Of a DNA stretch of 64,000 nt, positions 9,049 to 17,837 are shown one piece after another. A program made the translations under genes and the position numbers. The notes beneath the pieces were generated by a model, which saw nothing but the letters and a program-made list of their open reading frames with translations, ran no database searches and was not told where the DNA came from. Position 1 is the stretch's first letter. Each line of letters begins with the position of its first letter. The stretch covers positions 3,750,808 through 3,814,807 of the forward strand of contig NZ_CP022463.1 of the NCBI RefSeq assembly GCF_002224485.1, read 5' to 3'. The stretch is from Sinomonas sp. R1AF57. GTDB taxonomy: Bacteria > Actinomycetota > Actinomycetes > Actinomycetales > Micrococcaceae.

Positions 9049-10751
9049 ACCGCCCCCAGCGCTCCAGGGCGGGCCGGACGCTCCCCGGCAGGCCCAGGCC
9101 ACGCCGCACCGTCACCGTGATCGGGGGAGGGATCTCGGGCCTGGCAACGGCCGGACTCCTCGCCCGCGACGGCCACGCGGTCCAGCTCCTCGAGAAGAAC
9201 GAGGTGCTGGGCGGGCGTGCCGGCAGGTGGGAAGCGGAAGGCTTCCGCTTCGACACCGGACCCTCGTGGTATCTCATGCCCGAGGTGATCGACCACTGGT
9301 TCCGCCTGATGGGATCGAGCGCCCCGGACGAACTCCGCCTCGAGCGGCTGGACCCCGGCTACCGCGTGTTCTTCGAAGCGCACGAGGATCCTGTCGACAT
9401 CCCCGCGAGCCGCGAGGGGGCCGTCGCGCTCTTCGACTCCCTGGACCGGGGCTCGGGCGCCGCACTGGCCCGGTACCTCGAGGAGGCCGAGGACGCGTAC
9501 GGGGTGGCCCTCGAGAGGTTCCTCTACGACGATTTCTCCTCCCTGCGCGGACTCGCCCACCCGGACGTGCTGCGGCGGGGATCCCGGCTCGCCGCACTGC
9601 TCGCGCAGTCGCTGCACACCCGGGTCTCCCGGCGCTTCGCCGACCGCCGGGAGCGGCAGATCCTCGGCTATCCGGCCGTCTTCCTCGGCACCACCCCCTA
9701 CCGGGCCCCCGCCCTGTACCAGCTGATGAGCCACCTCGACCTGACGCAGGGCGTCCTGTACCCACACGGCGGTTTCGCCGCACTCGTGGACGCCATGGAG
9801 CGGCTGGCCCGCAGCGCCGGAGTGCAGATCCGCACCGGCGCCCGCGCAACCCGCATCCTCACCGGCCCGGCCCCGGGGGGCCCACGGGTCGAGGGCGTCG
9901 CGTGGACCGACGCGGAGGGCCGCGAGCACCGCACGGGTGCCTCAGTCGTAGTGGGCGCCGCGGACCTCCACCACCTCGAGACCGAGCTCCTCCCTGCGGA
10001 GCTGAGGACCCACCCCGAGCGCGCGTGGGACCGGCGCGACCCGGGCCCCGGGGCCGTCCTCGCGTGCCTGGGGGTGCGCGGGACGCTGCCCGAGCTGGCG
10101 CACCACAGCCTGTTCTTCGCGCGCGACTGGCGCGACAACTTCGCCCGGATCGGCGCCGGGGTCACCCCCGCCGAGACCACGTCGATCTACGTCTCCCGGA
10201 CCAGCGCCACGGACGGCGGGGTCGCACCGGCCGGCGACGAGAGCCTGTTCGTCCTCGTGCCCTCGGCGGCTGCGCCGGACTGGGGACGCGGCGGAATCGG
10301 CGGAGCAGGCGCTGTCGCAGTCGAGGAGGTGGCCGACAGGGCGATCCAGCAGATCTCCGCCTGGGCCCGCATCCCGGACCTGGCCGAGCGCGTCGTCCTG
10401 CGCCGCACCTTCGGCCCCGCCGACTTCGAGCACGACGTGAACGCGTGGCGCGGCGGCGCGCTCGGGCTCGCGCACACGCTGCGGCAGAGCGCCTTCCTGC
10501 GCCCCGGCAACGCGAGCCGCACCGTCTCCGGCCTGCTGTACGCCGGGGCGTCCGTCCGTCCGGGCATCGGCGTCCCGATGTGCCTCATCAGCGCCGAGCT
10601 CGTGCTCAAGCGCGTGCGGGGCGAGCGCCGGCCCGGACCCGTCGGGCCACCGCTGGTCGCCCTGCGCGGGCAGGCCGCTGCCGGCACCGCGGCACGGGGA
10701 GCTGCGCTCGCGGACGCTGCACGTGCGGAGGGGGTCGCATGGCCTACCTGA
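9045..10751 (+). CDS. crtI: Phytoene desaturase (lycopene-forming)
   Basis: A 568-residue CrtI-type FAD flavoprotein that desaturates phytoene to lycopene at the membrane. The dinucleotide-binding motif VIGGGISGLATAGLLARDG lies near residue 24, and the C-terminal CrtI signature is GLLYAGASVRPGIGVPM. The GTG at 9045 overlaps the crtB stop and has GAGGGGAGGG upstream. An extra C-terminal tail of about 45 residues runs 13 nt into the crtYe start. Confidence 0.93.
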   Translation: MNRPQRSRAGRTLPGRPRPRRTVTVIGGGISGLATAGLLARDGHAVQLLEKNEVLGGRAGRWEAEGFRFDTGPSWYLMPEVIDHWFRLMGSSAPDELRLERLDPGYRVFFEAHEDPVDIPASREGAVALFDSLDRGSGAALARYLEEAEDAYGVALERFLYDDFSSLRGLAHPDVLRRGSRLAALLAQSLHTRVSRRFADRRERQILGYPAVFLGTTPYRAPALYQLMSHLDLTQGVLYPHGGFAALVDAMERLARSAGVQIRTGARATRILTGPAPGGPRVEGVAWTDAEGREHRTGASVVVGAADLHHLETELLPAELRTHPERAWDRRDPGPGAVLACLGVRGTLPELAHHSLFFARDWRDNFARIGAGVTPAETTSIYVSRTSATDGGVAPAGDESLFVLVPSAAAPDWGRGGIGGAGAVAVEEVADRAIQQISAWARIPDLAERVVLRRTFGPADFEHDVNAWRGGALGLAHTLRQSAFLRPGNASRTVSGLLYAGASVRPGIGVPMCLISAELVLKRVRGERRPGPVGPPLVALRGQAAAGTAARGAALADAARAEGVAWPT

Positions 10752-11074
10752 CCGCCATCCTCGCCTCCGCCGTCGGGGTGGCCCTGCTCGACGCGCGCTT
10801 CCGGCTCGCCTTCTGGCGCGCACCCCGCGCCACCGCCCTCACCGTTCTGGCTGGCACTGCCTTCTTCCTCGCGTGGGATCTGGCGGCGATCGCGTCTGGG
10901 ATCTTCCTGCACCGGGAGTCCCCGCACATGACCGGCGTCATGCTCGGCCCGGAGCTGCCGCTCGAGGAGCCGGTGTTCCTCGCCTTCTTCTGCTACACCG
11001 CAGTGGCCCTCTACGCGGGCGCCGTCCACGTCCTCTCGCTGCGTGCGGCGCGCCAGGAAGGGAAGGCCCCGTGA
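10739..11074 (+). CDS. crtYe: C50 carotenoid cyclase subunit CrtYe
   Basis: A 111-residue membrane protein with three hydrophobic helices and the heterodimeric lycopene cyclase signature PELPLEEPVFLAFFCY. Together with CrtYf it forms the epsilon-type cyclase that closes the rings of C50 carotenoids such as decaprenoxanthin. It overlaps crtI by 13 nt and crtYf by 4 nt, which suggests coupled translation of the two subunits. Confidence 0.9.
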   Translation: MAYLTAILASAVGVALLDARFRLAFWRAPRATALTVLAGTAFFLAWDLAAIASGIFLHRESPHMTGVMLGPELPLEEPVFLAFFCYTAVALYAGAVHVLSLRAARQEGKAP

Positions 11075-11490
11075 GCTACCTCCTGCTGGACCTCGTGTTC
11101 CTCGTTGCGGCCGCCGGGCTCGCCGGCCTGCTCTCGGCCCGGCGTCGCGGGGCCCGCCCGGGCGCACGACGCCGCACGCTCGCCTGGGTGCCGCTGCTCA
11201 TCGCGGGCGTGGCCCTCCTGGCGCTGACGGCGGTGTTCGACAATGTGATGATCGCCGTCGGGCTGTTCTCCTACGCCTCAGCGGCCCTCTCGGGGCTCGC
11301 GGTGGGCCTCGCCCCCCTCGAGGACTTCGCCTACCCGCTCGCCGCGGCTGTCCTCCTGCCCGCGCTGTGGGTCCGCCTCTCGCGCGCCGAACGGACCGGA
11401 GGTCCCGAGCCGGCGGGGCGACCAGAGCGGGCGCGGCGACGAGACCACGCCGCACGACTAGCCGAGACACCCGTGGAGGGGCACAGATGA
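11071..11490 (+). CDS. crtYf: C50 carotenoid cyclase subunit CrtYf
   Basis: A 139-residue membrane protein and partner subunit of CrtYe. It has three helices and the second cyclase signature, VGLAPLEDFAYPLAAA. The GTG start at 11071 overlaps the crtYe stop, and its own stop overlaps the crtEb start. The tail after about residue 110 is Arg-rich and poorly conserved, which is normal for this family. Confidence 0.9.
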   Translation: MSYLLLDLVFLVAAAGLAGLLSARRRGARPGARRRTLAWVPLLIAGVALLALTAVFDNVMIAVGLFSYASAALSGLAVGLAPLEDFAYPLAAAVLLPALWVRLSRAERTGGPEPAGRPERARRRDHAARLAETPVEGHR

Positions 11491-12413
11491 CAGCGGAACC
11501 GATCGCGTCGCGCCCGTGGCGCCTGCCCGGGGGACTGCCCAGGCTGGCTCGGTCGCTCCTGATCTCGTCCAGGCCCCTGTCGTGGGTCAACACCGCGTAT
11601 CCGTTCGCGGCGGCGTACCTGCTGGCCGGGGGCGGGGCGGACTGGCGCCTCGTCCTCGGGACGGTGTTCTTCCTCGTGCCCTACAACCTCGCGATGTACG
11701 GCACCAACGACGTGTTCGACTATGCCTCCGACGTGCTCAACCCGCGCAAGGGCGGGGCCGAGGGAGCAGTCCTGCCGCCGCCGCTGCACCGGCCCGCGCT
11801 CTGGGCAGCGTGGGGCGGATGCGTGCCCTTCGTCGCAGCGCTCGTCGCGGGGGGACCTCCCGCGAGCTGGGCCGTCCTCGCGGTCTCCCTCTTCGCCGTG
11901 GCCGCGTACAGCGTTCCCGGCCTCCGCTTCAAGGAACGCCCGGTCCTGGACTCGGCCACTTCGAGCACCCACTTCGTCTCACCTGCGGCGTACGGGCTCG
12001 CGCTCGCGGGCGGCGAGGCCGGCCCGCTGGCCCTCGCGATCCTCGGGGCCTTCTTCCTGTGGGGCATGGCGAGCCACGCGTTCGGGGCGGTCCAGGACAT
12101 CGGACCCGACCGGGAGGCCGGGATCGGCTCCATTGCGACCCTGTTCGGCGCCCGTCCCACCGTCCGCCTCGCGGTCCTGGCCTACCTCGCTGCCGGGGCC
12201 CTCCTCCTTCCGCTCGCGGGGGCGGCCACCGGCCCGGCCCGGTTCGCGGCGATCCTCGTCCTGCCGTACGCGGCCAACGCGGGCGCCTTCTGGACCGTGA
12301 CGGATGACGACGCCGGCACCACCCGCGCGGGATGGCGCCGCTTCCTCTGGCTCAACTACGTCACCGGGTTCGTCGTCACCCTCCTGATCATCTCCGTCTG
12401 GATGCACCTATGA
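11487..12413 (+). CDS. crtEb: Lycopene elongase (UbiA prenyltransferase)
   Basis: A 308-residue polytopic UbiA-superfamily prenyltransferase. The first Asp-rich motif is YGTNDVFDYASD and the second is VQDIGPDREAGI. CrtEb adds two C5 units to lycopene to give the C50 skeleton (flavuxanthin), which CrtYe/CrtYf then cyclise to decaprenoxanthin. It overlaps crtYf and the photolyase start by 4 nt each. With this gene the C50 pathway in the operon is complete. Confidence 0.9.
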   Translation: MTAEPIASRPWRLPGGLPRLARSLLISSRPLSWVNTAYPFAAAYLLAGGGADWRLVLGTVFFLVPYNLAMYGTNDVFDYASDVLNPRKGGAEGAVLPPPLHRPALWAAWGGCVPFVAALVAGGPPASWAVLAVSLFAVAAYSVPGLRFKERPVLDSATSSTHFVSPAAYGLALAGGEAGPLALAILGAFFLWGMASHAFGAVQDIGPDREAGIGSIATLFGARPTVRLAVLAYLAAGALLLPLAGAATGPARFAAILVLPYAANAGAFWTVTDDDAGTTRAGWRRFLWLNYVTGFVVTLLIISVWMHL

Positions 12414-13870
12414 CCGACACCGAAACCACAGCCCACGGCACGTCCCTCGTCTGGTTCCGCGACGACCTCCGGGTCCGCGACAACCCGGCCCTGCGTGCCG
12501 CCCTCGCGCACGGGCCGACCGTCGCGCTCTACGTCCTCGACGAGTCCTCGCCCGGGATCCGGCCTCTCGGCGGGGCCGCCCGCTGGTGGCTCCACCACGG
12601 CCTCGAGGACCTCGCGTCGTCCCTCGAGCACCTCGGCGTTCCCCTCGTCCTCCGGCGGGGCCCGGCGGCCGCCGTCGTGCCCGAGGTCGCCGCGCAGGCG
12701 CGTGCGGAGCTCGTCGTCTGGAACAGGCGCTATGGCGAGCCGGAGCGGCGCGCCGACACGGCGGTGAAGTCGCTCGTGCGGGCTGCGGGGCGGGAGGCCG
12801 AGAGCTTCCAGGCTTCCCTCCTGCACGAGCCGTGGGAGGTGGCCACGCAGCAGGGCAACCACTACAAGGTGTTCACGCCCTTCTGGAAGGAGGTCTCGGG
12901 CCGGGACCACCGCCACCCCCTCCCCATGCCGCGGCCGCAGCGGGAGGCGCCCAGCCGGGTGCCCCGGGGGGAGGACCTCAGCAGCTGGGCCCTCCTCCCG
13001 CGGACGCCGGACTGGTCCGGGCCACTCGCCCGGGCGTGGACCCCCGGAGAGGCGGCCGGGCTCGAGGCGCTGAAGGACTTCGTCGGGCCGGACACGGCAG
13101 ACTCGGCCCTCGTCGAGTACCCCGAGGCGCGCGACCTTCCCGGCAGGCCTGCGACGAGCCGGCTCTCGCCGTACCTGCGCTGGGGCCACGTCAGCCCCTT
13201 CCAGGTGTGGCACGCCGTCGCGGACCGGCGCCGGGCCGCGCCCGAGGGCAGCGCCGTCTTCGCCTCGGAGCTCGGCTGGCGTGAGTTCGCGTGGCACACC
13301 CTGTACCACCACCCGGACCTCGCCACCGAGAACCTCCGGCCCGAGTTCGACGACTACGGCTGGTGGACGCCCGGCGACCCCTCCGGGGCCGGTCCCGCCG
13401 CCACCGGTCCGGCCGGCGGCGTCGAGCAGCTGCTGGAGGCCTGGCGGACGGGCCGCACCGGATTCCCCCTCGTGGACGCCGGCCAGCGCGAGCTGTGGGC
13501 GACCGGGTGGATGCACAACCGCGTCCGGATGGTCTCGGCGAGCTTCCTCGTGAAGAACCTCGGCGTGCACTGGCGGGTCGGGGAGGAGTGGTTCTGGGAC
13601 ACGCTCGTCGATGCGGACGCCGCGAGCAACCCGTTCAACTGGCAGTGGGTGGCCGGTTCGGGTGCGGACGCGGCGCCGTTCTTCCGCATCTTCAACCCGC
13701 GCACCCAGGGGAAGAAGTTCGACCACGACGGCGCCTACGCCAGGGCGTGGATCCCGGAGCTCGGCAGCGCCGACTACCCGCAGGAGAGCGTCGATCTGGC
13801 CGAGACGAGGGCCGCCGCCCTGGACGAGTACCGCTCGCTCGGCCAGTCGGAGGGAAGGAGGCGAGCCTAG
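12410..13870 (+). CDS. phr: Deoxyribodipyrimidine photolyase
   Basis: A 486-residue cryptochrome/photolyase flavoprotein that repairs UV-induced pyrimidine dimers with blue light. The N-terminal antenna domain begins LVWFRDDLRVRDNPAL. The C-terminal FAD domain contains TSRLSPYLRWGHVSP, RTGFPLVDAGQREL, WMHNRVRM and FNWQWVAGSGADAAPFF, typical of class I CPD photolyases. Its ATG overlaps the crtEb stop, so repair enzyme and photoprotective pigment are made from the same transcript. Confidence 0.92.
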   Translation: MTDTETTAHGTSLVWFRDDLRVRDNPALRAALAHGPTVALYVLDESSPGIRPLGGAARWWLHHGLEDLASSLEHLGVPLVLRRGPAAAVVPEVAAQARAELVVWNRRYGEPERRADTAVKSLVRAAGREAESFQASLLHEPWEVATQQGNHYKVFTPFWKEVSGRDHRHPLPMPRPQREAPSRVPRGEDLSSWALLPRTPDWSGPLARAWTPGEAAGLEALKDFVGPDTADSALVEYPEARDLPGRPATSRLSPYLRWGHVSPFQVWHAVADRRRAAPEGSAVFASELGWREFAWHTLYHHPDLATENLRPEFDDYGWWTPGDPSGAGPAATGPAGGVEQLLEAWRTGRTGFPLVDAGQRELWATGWMHNRVRMVSASFLVKNLGVHWRVGEEWFWDTLVDADAASNPFNWQWVAGSGADAAPFFRIFNPRTQGKKFDHDGAYARAWIPELGSADYPQESVDLAETRAAALDEYRSLGQSEGRRRA

Positions 13871-13871
13871 A

Positions 13872-14420
13872 ATGTCCTCCGTGCATCATGAGCCCGACCC
13901 CCACGAGACGGCACCGTCCCGCGGCACCGAGGCGGCCAGCCACCCGCGCGACGCCTTCCGCTCCGCCCCGGGGTTCGAGCTCCTGTTCCTCCTGCAGAAG
14001 TTCACCACAGAGGCGGACCGCTACGCCGAGACGGTCCGGCGCAAGCATGGGCTCGCACGCAACGACGTGCACGCGCTGAATGCCGTCATGGAGGCCGAAC
14101 GGCAGGGCGAGACCACGACGCCGGGCGCCCTCCGCGAGCGGCTCGTCCTGAGCTCCGCGGCGATGACCACGGTCATCGACAGGCTGGAGGCGTCGGGCCA
14201 CCTCGAACGCAGGCACTCGAGCGAGGACAGGCGCCAGATCGAGGTGACTCCGACGCCGAGCGCCCGCGAGACCGGCAGGGAGATGTTCGACCCGATGGTG
14301 CGGCACATGCTGCCTGTCCTCGCCGACTACACGCCCCAGCAGCTGGAGTTCCTGGCGGGCATCATGAACCGCCTCACCCAGGCCATCGCCGAGGCCCGCG
14401 AGGAGCTGCAGCGGAGCTAG
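13872..14420 (+). CDS. MarR-family regulator of the carotenoid operon
   Basis: A 182-residue MarR-type winged-helix protein: the recognition region is ALRERLVLSSAAMTTVIDRLEASG and the wing is RHSSEDRRQIEV. It lies 1 nt after the photolyase stop, with GGAAGGAGG upstream, as the last gene of the crt operon. In C. glutamicum a MarR-type protein (CrtR) represses the crt operon in response to isoprenoid precursors. By analogy this protein may bind the nested repeats at 6915-6959; this is not shown by sequence alone. Confidence 0.85.
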   Translation: MSSVHHEPDPHETAPSRGTEAASHPRDAFRSAPGFELLFLLQKFTTEADRYAETVRRKHGLARNDVHALNAVMEAERQGETTTPGALRERLVLSSAAMTTVIDRLEASGHLERRHSSEDRRQIEVTPTPSARETGREMFDPMVRHMLPVLADYTPQQLEFLAGIMNRLTQAIAEAREELQRS

Positions 14421-14911
14421 GCCGCGGTCGCCCGCCGGGCGGGGCGCCCCGCAGCCTCCGCGCCCCGCTCGGCGGCCTTCTGCCGCAGCCGCTGTGCCGC
14501 CCACCCGAGGGTCCACCCGTACACCAGGTGAGCCGCGTAGATGCTCGCCGCCCTTCCCGGCCGGTCCTTGTGGGCGGGAGGGAAGATCCCGAGCGCCGGC
14601 AGCCATCCTTCGTAGCTGGCGAGCCAGACCAGCGCGCCGAAGGCCGTGCCGGTCCCCGGCTCCTGAAGCCGCCCCGGCACCGCACAGGCGTACAGCGCGC
14701 CGCCGGCCATCCCATAGCCGAAGTGGGAGGCGAGGGCGAGTCCCTCCTTGCCCGGCTGGGACATCCCCGGGAAGAAGGTGCGCACGATCCTCTCCGGCGG
14801 CTGCCGGTGCATCATGCCCGACGCTCCCGCGGCCCCGAAGACCGCCGTCATCGCGGCCGTTGCCGCCGCTCCCGCGGCCGCGCCGCGGACCGCCCTGCCT
14901 ATGAGATGCAT
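14417..14911 (-). CDS. Small membrane protein, YagU/DUF6789-like
   Basis: A 164-residue protein with several hydrophobic, Ala/Gly-rich segments (AVRGAAAGAAATAAMTAVFG, HFGYGMAGGALYACAVPG, YAAHLVYGWTLGWAA). The pattern resembles the YagU/DUF6789 group of small inner-membrane proteins of unknown function. The ATG at 14911 is preceded by GGAG. Its stop overlaps the convergent MarR stop by 4 nt. No catalytic motif is visible and no function can be given. Confidence 0.6.
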   Translation of the reverse strand: MHLIGRAVRGAAAGAAATAAMTAVFGAAGASGMMHRQPPERIVRTFFPGMSQPGKEGLALASHFGYGMAGGALYACAVPGRLQEPGTGTAFGALVWLASYEGWLPALGIFPPAHKDRPGRAASIYAAHLVYGWTLGWAAQRLRQKAAERGAEAAGRPARRATAA

Positions 14912-14999
14912 CCTCGGCTCCTGTTCGCGTGGGTAGGTCTGGGACAGGGCACTCTTACCCGTCAGACCCCCACCCGAACAGGGACCGGCGCCACGGCTG

Positions 15000-16046
15000 C
15001 TAGGGGACGAGGGTCGCGGTGTCGATGACGAAGCGGTACCGGACGTCCGAGGCGAGGACGCGCTCGTAGGCGTCGTTGATCTTCTCCGCCGGGATCACCT
15101 CGATCTCCGCTCCGATGCCGTGCTCCGCGCAGAAGTCCAGCATCTCCTGCGTCTCGCGGATGCCGCCGATCAGCGACCCCGCGAAGGAGCGCCGCCCCAT
15201 GATCAGCGAGAACGCCTTGACTGACAGCGGCTCGGCGGGCGCACCGACGTTGACCATCGCGCCGTCCACCGCGAGCAGGGACAGGTAGGCGTTGAGGTCG
15301 ATCTGGGCGCTGACGGTGTTGAGGATGAGGTCGAAGGAGCCGGCGAGCTGCTCGAACGTGGACGGGTCGCCCGTGGCGTAGTAGTGCGCCGCACCCAGCC
15401 GCAGGCCGTCCTCCTGCTTCTTGAGGGACTGGGAGAGGACGGTGACCTCTGCGCCCATCGCGGCGGCGATCTTCACGGCCATGTGCCCGAGGCCGCCCAG
15501 GCCCACGACGGCGACCTTCCTGCCGGCGCCGGCGCCCCAGTGGCTCAGTGGGGAGTAGGTGGTGATCCCCGCGCACAGGAGGGGTGCGGCGACGTCGAGC
15601 TCGAGGCCGCCTGGAATGCGGAGGACGAAGTCCTCCGTGACGACGACGCGGGTCGAGTAGCCGCCCTGGGTGATGGTGCCGTCGCGGTCCACTGCGCCGT
15701 AGGTTCCGGTGTTCCCCTCGAGGCAGAACTGCTCCTCGCCCTTGCGGCAGTTCACGCACCTGCCGCAGGAGTTGACCATGCAGCCGACTCCGACCCGGTC
15801 GCCGACCGCGTGCTTCGTCACCGCGGAGCCGACCTCGGCCACGACGCCGGCGATCTCGTGGCCGGGGACCAGCGGGTACGGCGCCGGACCCCACTCGGCA
15901 CGGACGGTGTGGATGTCGGAGTGGCAGATGCCGGCGTACTTGATTTCGATCAGCACGTCGTGCGGGCCCAGATCCCGGCGCTCGACGGTCGTCGGAACGA
16001 GCAGGTCCGTGGCGGACGTGGCGGCATAGGCGTGTGCGGTCAGCAT
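15000..16046 (-). CDS. Zinc-dependent alcohol dehydrogenase (CAD/YahK type)
   Basis: A 348-residue medium-chain dehydrogenase. Catalytic zinc ligands are in [15 protein letters not shown] and PGHEIAG. The structural-zinc lobe has four Cys in [20 protein letters not shown]. The nucleotide-binding motif is [15 protein letters not shown]. This is the NADPH-dependent cinnamyl-alcohol/YahK/AdhC subgroup, which reduces many aldehydes. GAGGAGA lies before the ATG. It is divergent from the RNase Z-like gene, and its own substrate is not evident from context. Confidence 0.9.
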   Translation of the reverse strand: MLTAHAYAATSATDLLVPTTVERRDLGPHDVLIEIKYAGICHSDIHTVRAEWGPAPYPLVPGHEIAGVVAEVGSAVTKHAVGDRVGVGCMVNSCGRCVNCRKGEEQFCLEGNTGTYGAVDRDGTITQGGYSTRVVVTEDFVLRIPGGLELDVAAPLLCAGITTYSPLSHWGAGAGRKVAVVGLGGLGHMAVKIAAAMGAEVTVLSQSLKKQEDGLRLGAAHYYATGDPSTFEQLAGSFDLILNTVSAQIDLNAYLSLLAVDGAMVNVGAPAEPLSVKAFSLIMGRRSFAGSLIGGIRETQEMLDFCAEHGIGAEIEVIPAEKINDAYERVLASDVRYRFVIDTATLVP

Positions 16047-16192
16047 GCGTCTCCTCGCGGTGGTGGATGCGCCCGGATCTCGGGCGAGATGTTTTCCCCG
16101 AAGAACCCTACCCAGAGCGCGCGGCGGAACACCTGCCTGAGGGGTGCCCTGTCAGGGCCCCCCTCGCACTGGCCACCCCCATACTGGGCAGC

Positions 16193-17125
16193 ATGCGCGA
16201 ACTCGTGGTGCTCGGCACGGCCTCCCAAGTCCCCACGCGGACCCGGAACCACAATGGCTACCTCCTGCGGTGGGACGGCGAGGGCCTCCTGTTCGACCCG
16301 GGGGAGGGGACCCAGCGGCAGATGATCCACGCGGGCGTCGCCGCCGCGCAGGTGACCCGCATCTGCCTCACCCACGTCCACGGGGACCACTGCTACGGCC
16401 TGCCCGGTGTGCTCTCGCGGATGGCGCTCGACGGCGTGCAGCACCCCGTGCACCTGCACTACCCCGCGTCGGGGGAGCCGATGGTGCGGGCGCTCGTCGC
16501 AGTCGCCTCACCCGGCGTCGACCTGCGCCTCGTCCCGCACGGGGCGGCCGGGCACATCGCCGAGGACCTCGAGGTCCGGCCGCTGCGCCACAGGATCGAC
16601 GCGTTCGGCTACCGGCTGACCGAGCCCGCGGGGCGGACCCTCCTGCCCGAGCGCCTCGCGGCCGCAGGGATCGCCGGCCCCGAAGTCGGGCGCCTCCAGC
16701 GCGAGGGGCGGCTCCGCGGCGTGCGGCTCGAGGACGTCAGCGTGCCCCGGGCCGGCCAGCGCTTCGCCTTCGTCATGGACACGGCACCCTGCGCGGGCGC
16801 CGAGGAGCTGGCCGAGACCGCGGACCTGCTGGTCACCGAGTGCACGTTCGCGGACGACGACGCCGCGCTCGCCGAGCAGTACCTCCACCTCACGGCTGGG
16901 CAGGCGGGCGCGATCGCGGGACGGGCGGGCGCCCGAAGCCTCGTCCTGACCCACTTCTCCTCGCGGTACACCGAAGTGGCGGAGCTGGAAGGGCAGGCGC
17001 GGCGGCGGGCGGGCGGCGCCGTCGTGCGTGCGGCGGAGGACCTGGACCGCTTCGGCTTCCCGCGGCGGCGGGCGCCCGAAATAGGGGTGCGCGAACCCGG
17101 GACTGATCGGCCTGCCCGGACGTAG
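16193..17125 (+). CDS. rnz: RNase Z-like metallo-beta-lactamase hydrolase
   Basis: A 310-residue metallo-beta-lactamase-fold protein. It starts [22 protein letters not shown] and has the zinc site [13 protein letters not shown], a MDTAPC segment and the late histidine motif [11 protein letters not shown]. These are the marks of the tRNase Z family, which cleaves the 3' trailer of tRNA precursors. The ATG at 16193 gives the family start; the longer frame reaches into the neighbouring promoter. Confidence 0.82.
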   Translation: MRELVVLGTASQVPTRTRNHNGYLLRWDGEGLLFDPGEGTQRQMIHAGVAAAQVTRICLTHVHGDHCYGLPGVLSRMALDGVQHPVHLHYPASGEPMVRALVAVASPGVDLRLVPHGAAGHIAEDLEVRPLRHRIDAFGYRLTEPAGRTLLPERLAAAGIAGPEVGRLQREGRLRGVRLEDVSVPRAGQRFAFVMDTAPCAGAEELAETADLLVTECTFADDDAALAEQYLHLTAGQAGAIAGRAGARSLVLTHFSSRYTEVAELEGQARRRAGGAVVRAAEDLDRFGFPRRRAPEIGVREPGTDRPART

Positions 17126-17186
17126 CCTTCCCTCGGGGCACCCGGGCCGCGCGCGGGCGCGGCGCAAGCGGAAGGATGGGAAGGGC

Positions 17187-17588
17187 ATGAACGACATCTC
17201 GCTCGAGCAGGCGCAGGCCGTCGTGGAGGCCAGCCTCGCGAAGTCCCGCGAGATCGGCACCGCGATGAACATCGCGGTGGTCGACGCCGGCGGCAACCTC
17301 AAGGCGTTCGGCCGGCAGGACGGCGCGTGGATCGGCAGCATCGACATCTCCCAGAAGAAGGCCCGCACCGCGCGCTTCTTCGACATGAACACCGGTGACA
17401 TCGGCGCGCTGTCCCAGCCCGGCGGCCCGCTCTACAACATCGAGGTCTCCAACGGCGGGCTCATCACGTTCCCGGGCGGGATCCCGCTGAAGGTCGACGG
17501 CGCGGTGGTCGGAGCCGTGGGCGTCAGCGGCAGCACGGTCGAGAACGACCACACCGTGGCCCAGGCCGGGGCGGACGCGCTGCAGTAG
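17187..17588 (+). CDS. GlcG/HbpS-family small protein
   Basis: A 133-residue GlcG/HbpS (DUF336) domain protein: [25 protein letters not shown] near the start, [20 protein letters not shown] near the end. Members include heme-binding HbpS of Streptomyces and GlcG of the glycolate operon, but most have no known activity. A good ribosome site (GGAAGGATGGGAAGG) precedes the ATG. No signal peptide is seen, so it is probably cytosolic. Confidence 0.85.
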   Translation: MNDISLEQAQAVVEASLAKSREIGTAMNIAVVDAGGNLKAFGRQDGAWIGSIDISQKKARTARFFDMNTGDIGALSQPGGPLYNIEVSNGGLITFPGGIPLKVDGAVVGAVGVSGSTVENDHTVAQAGADALQ

Positions 17589-17660
17589 CGCCCTCGCTCA
17601 CGCAAGCCCGCAAACTGACTCCCGGAGAAGGCGCGCGACGCTGCCACAGGCTGGCAGGTC

Positions 17661-17797
17661 TCATTCGTCCGAGGAGAACAGGCCTCGGAGGTGCTCGATG
17701 CCGCGGACGCCATGGAACATGTCCCGCGCCAGCGGGGTTCCGCGGCGGAGGACGCTGATCTCCCCGGTGGGTTCGAGGATGACGCAGGCAACCTCTG
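17661..17797 (-). pseudogene. C-terminal remnant of DUF421 (YetF-like) protein
   Basis: Reading leftwards, the codons before the TGA at 17661-17663 spell S-E-V-A-C-V-I-L-E-P-T-G-E-I-S-V-L-R-R-G, then end in G-L-F-S-S-D-E. V-x-L-E-P-T-G-E-I-S-V is typical of the tail of DUF421 membrane proteins. No plausible start codon opens it, and the membrane part of such a protein is absent. It lies directly after the ClC gene, in the same frame as that gene's annotated stop. It looks like a decayed fragment. Confidence 0.45.
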
Positions 17798-17837
17798 ACT
17801 GGCTCGGAGCTTCCCCGGATCTCCCCGGGGAAACGGA

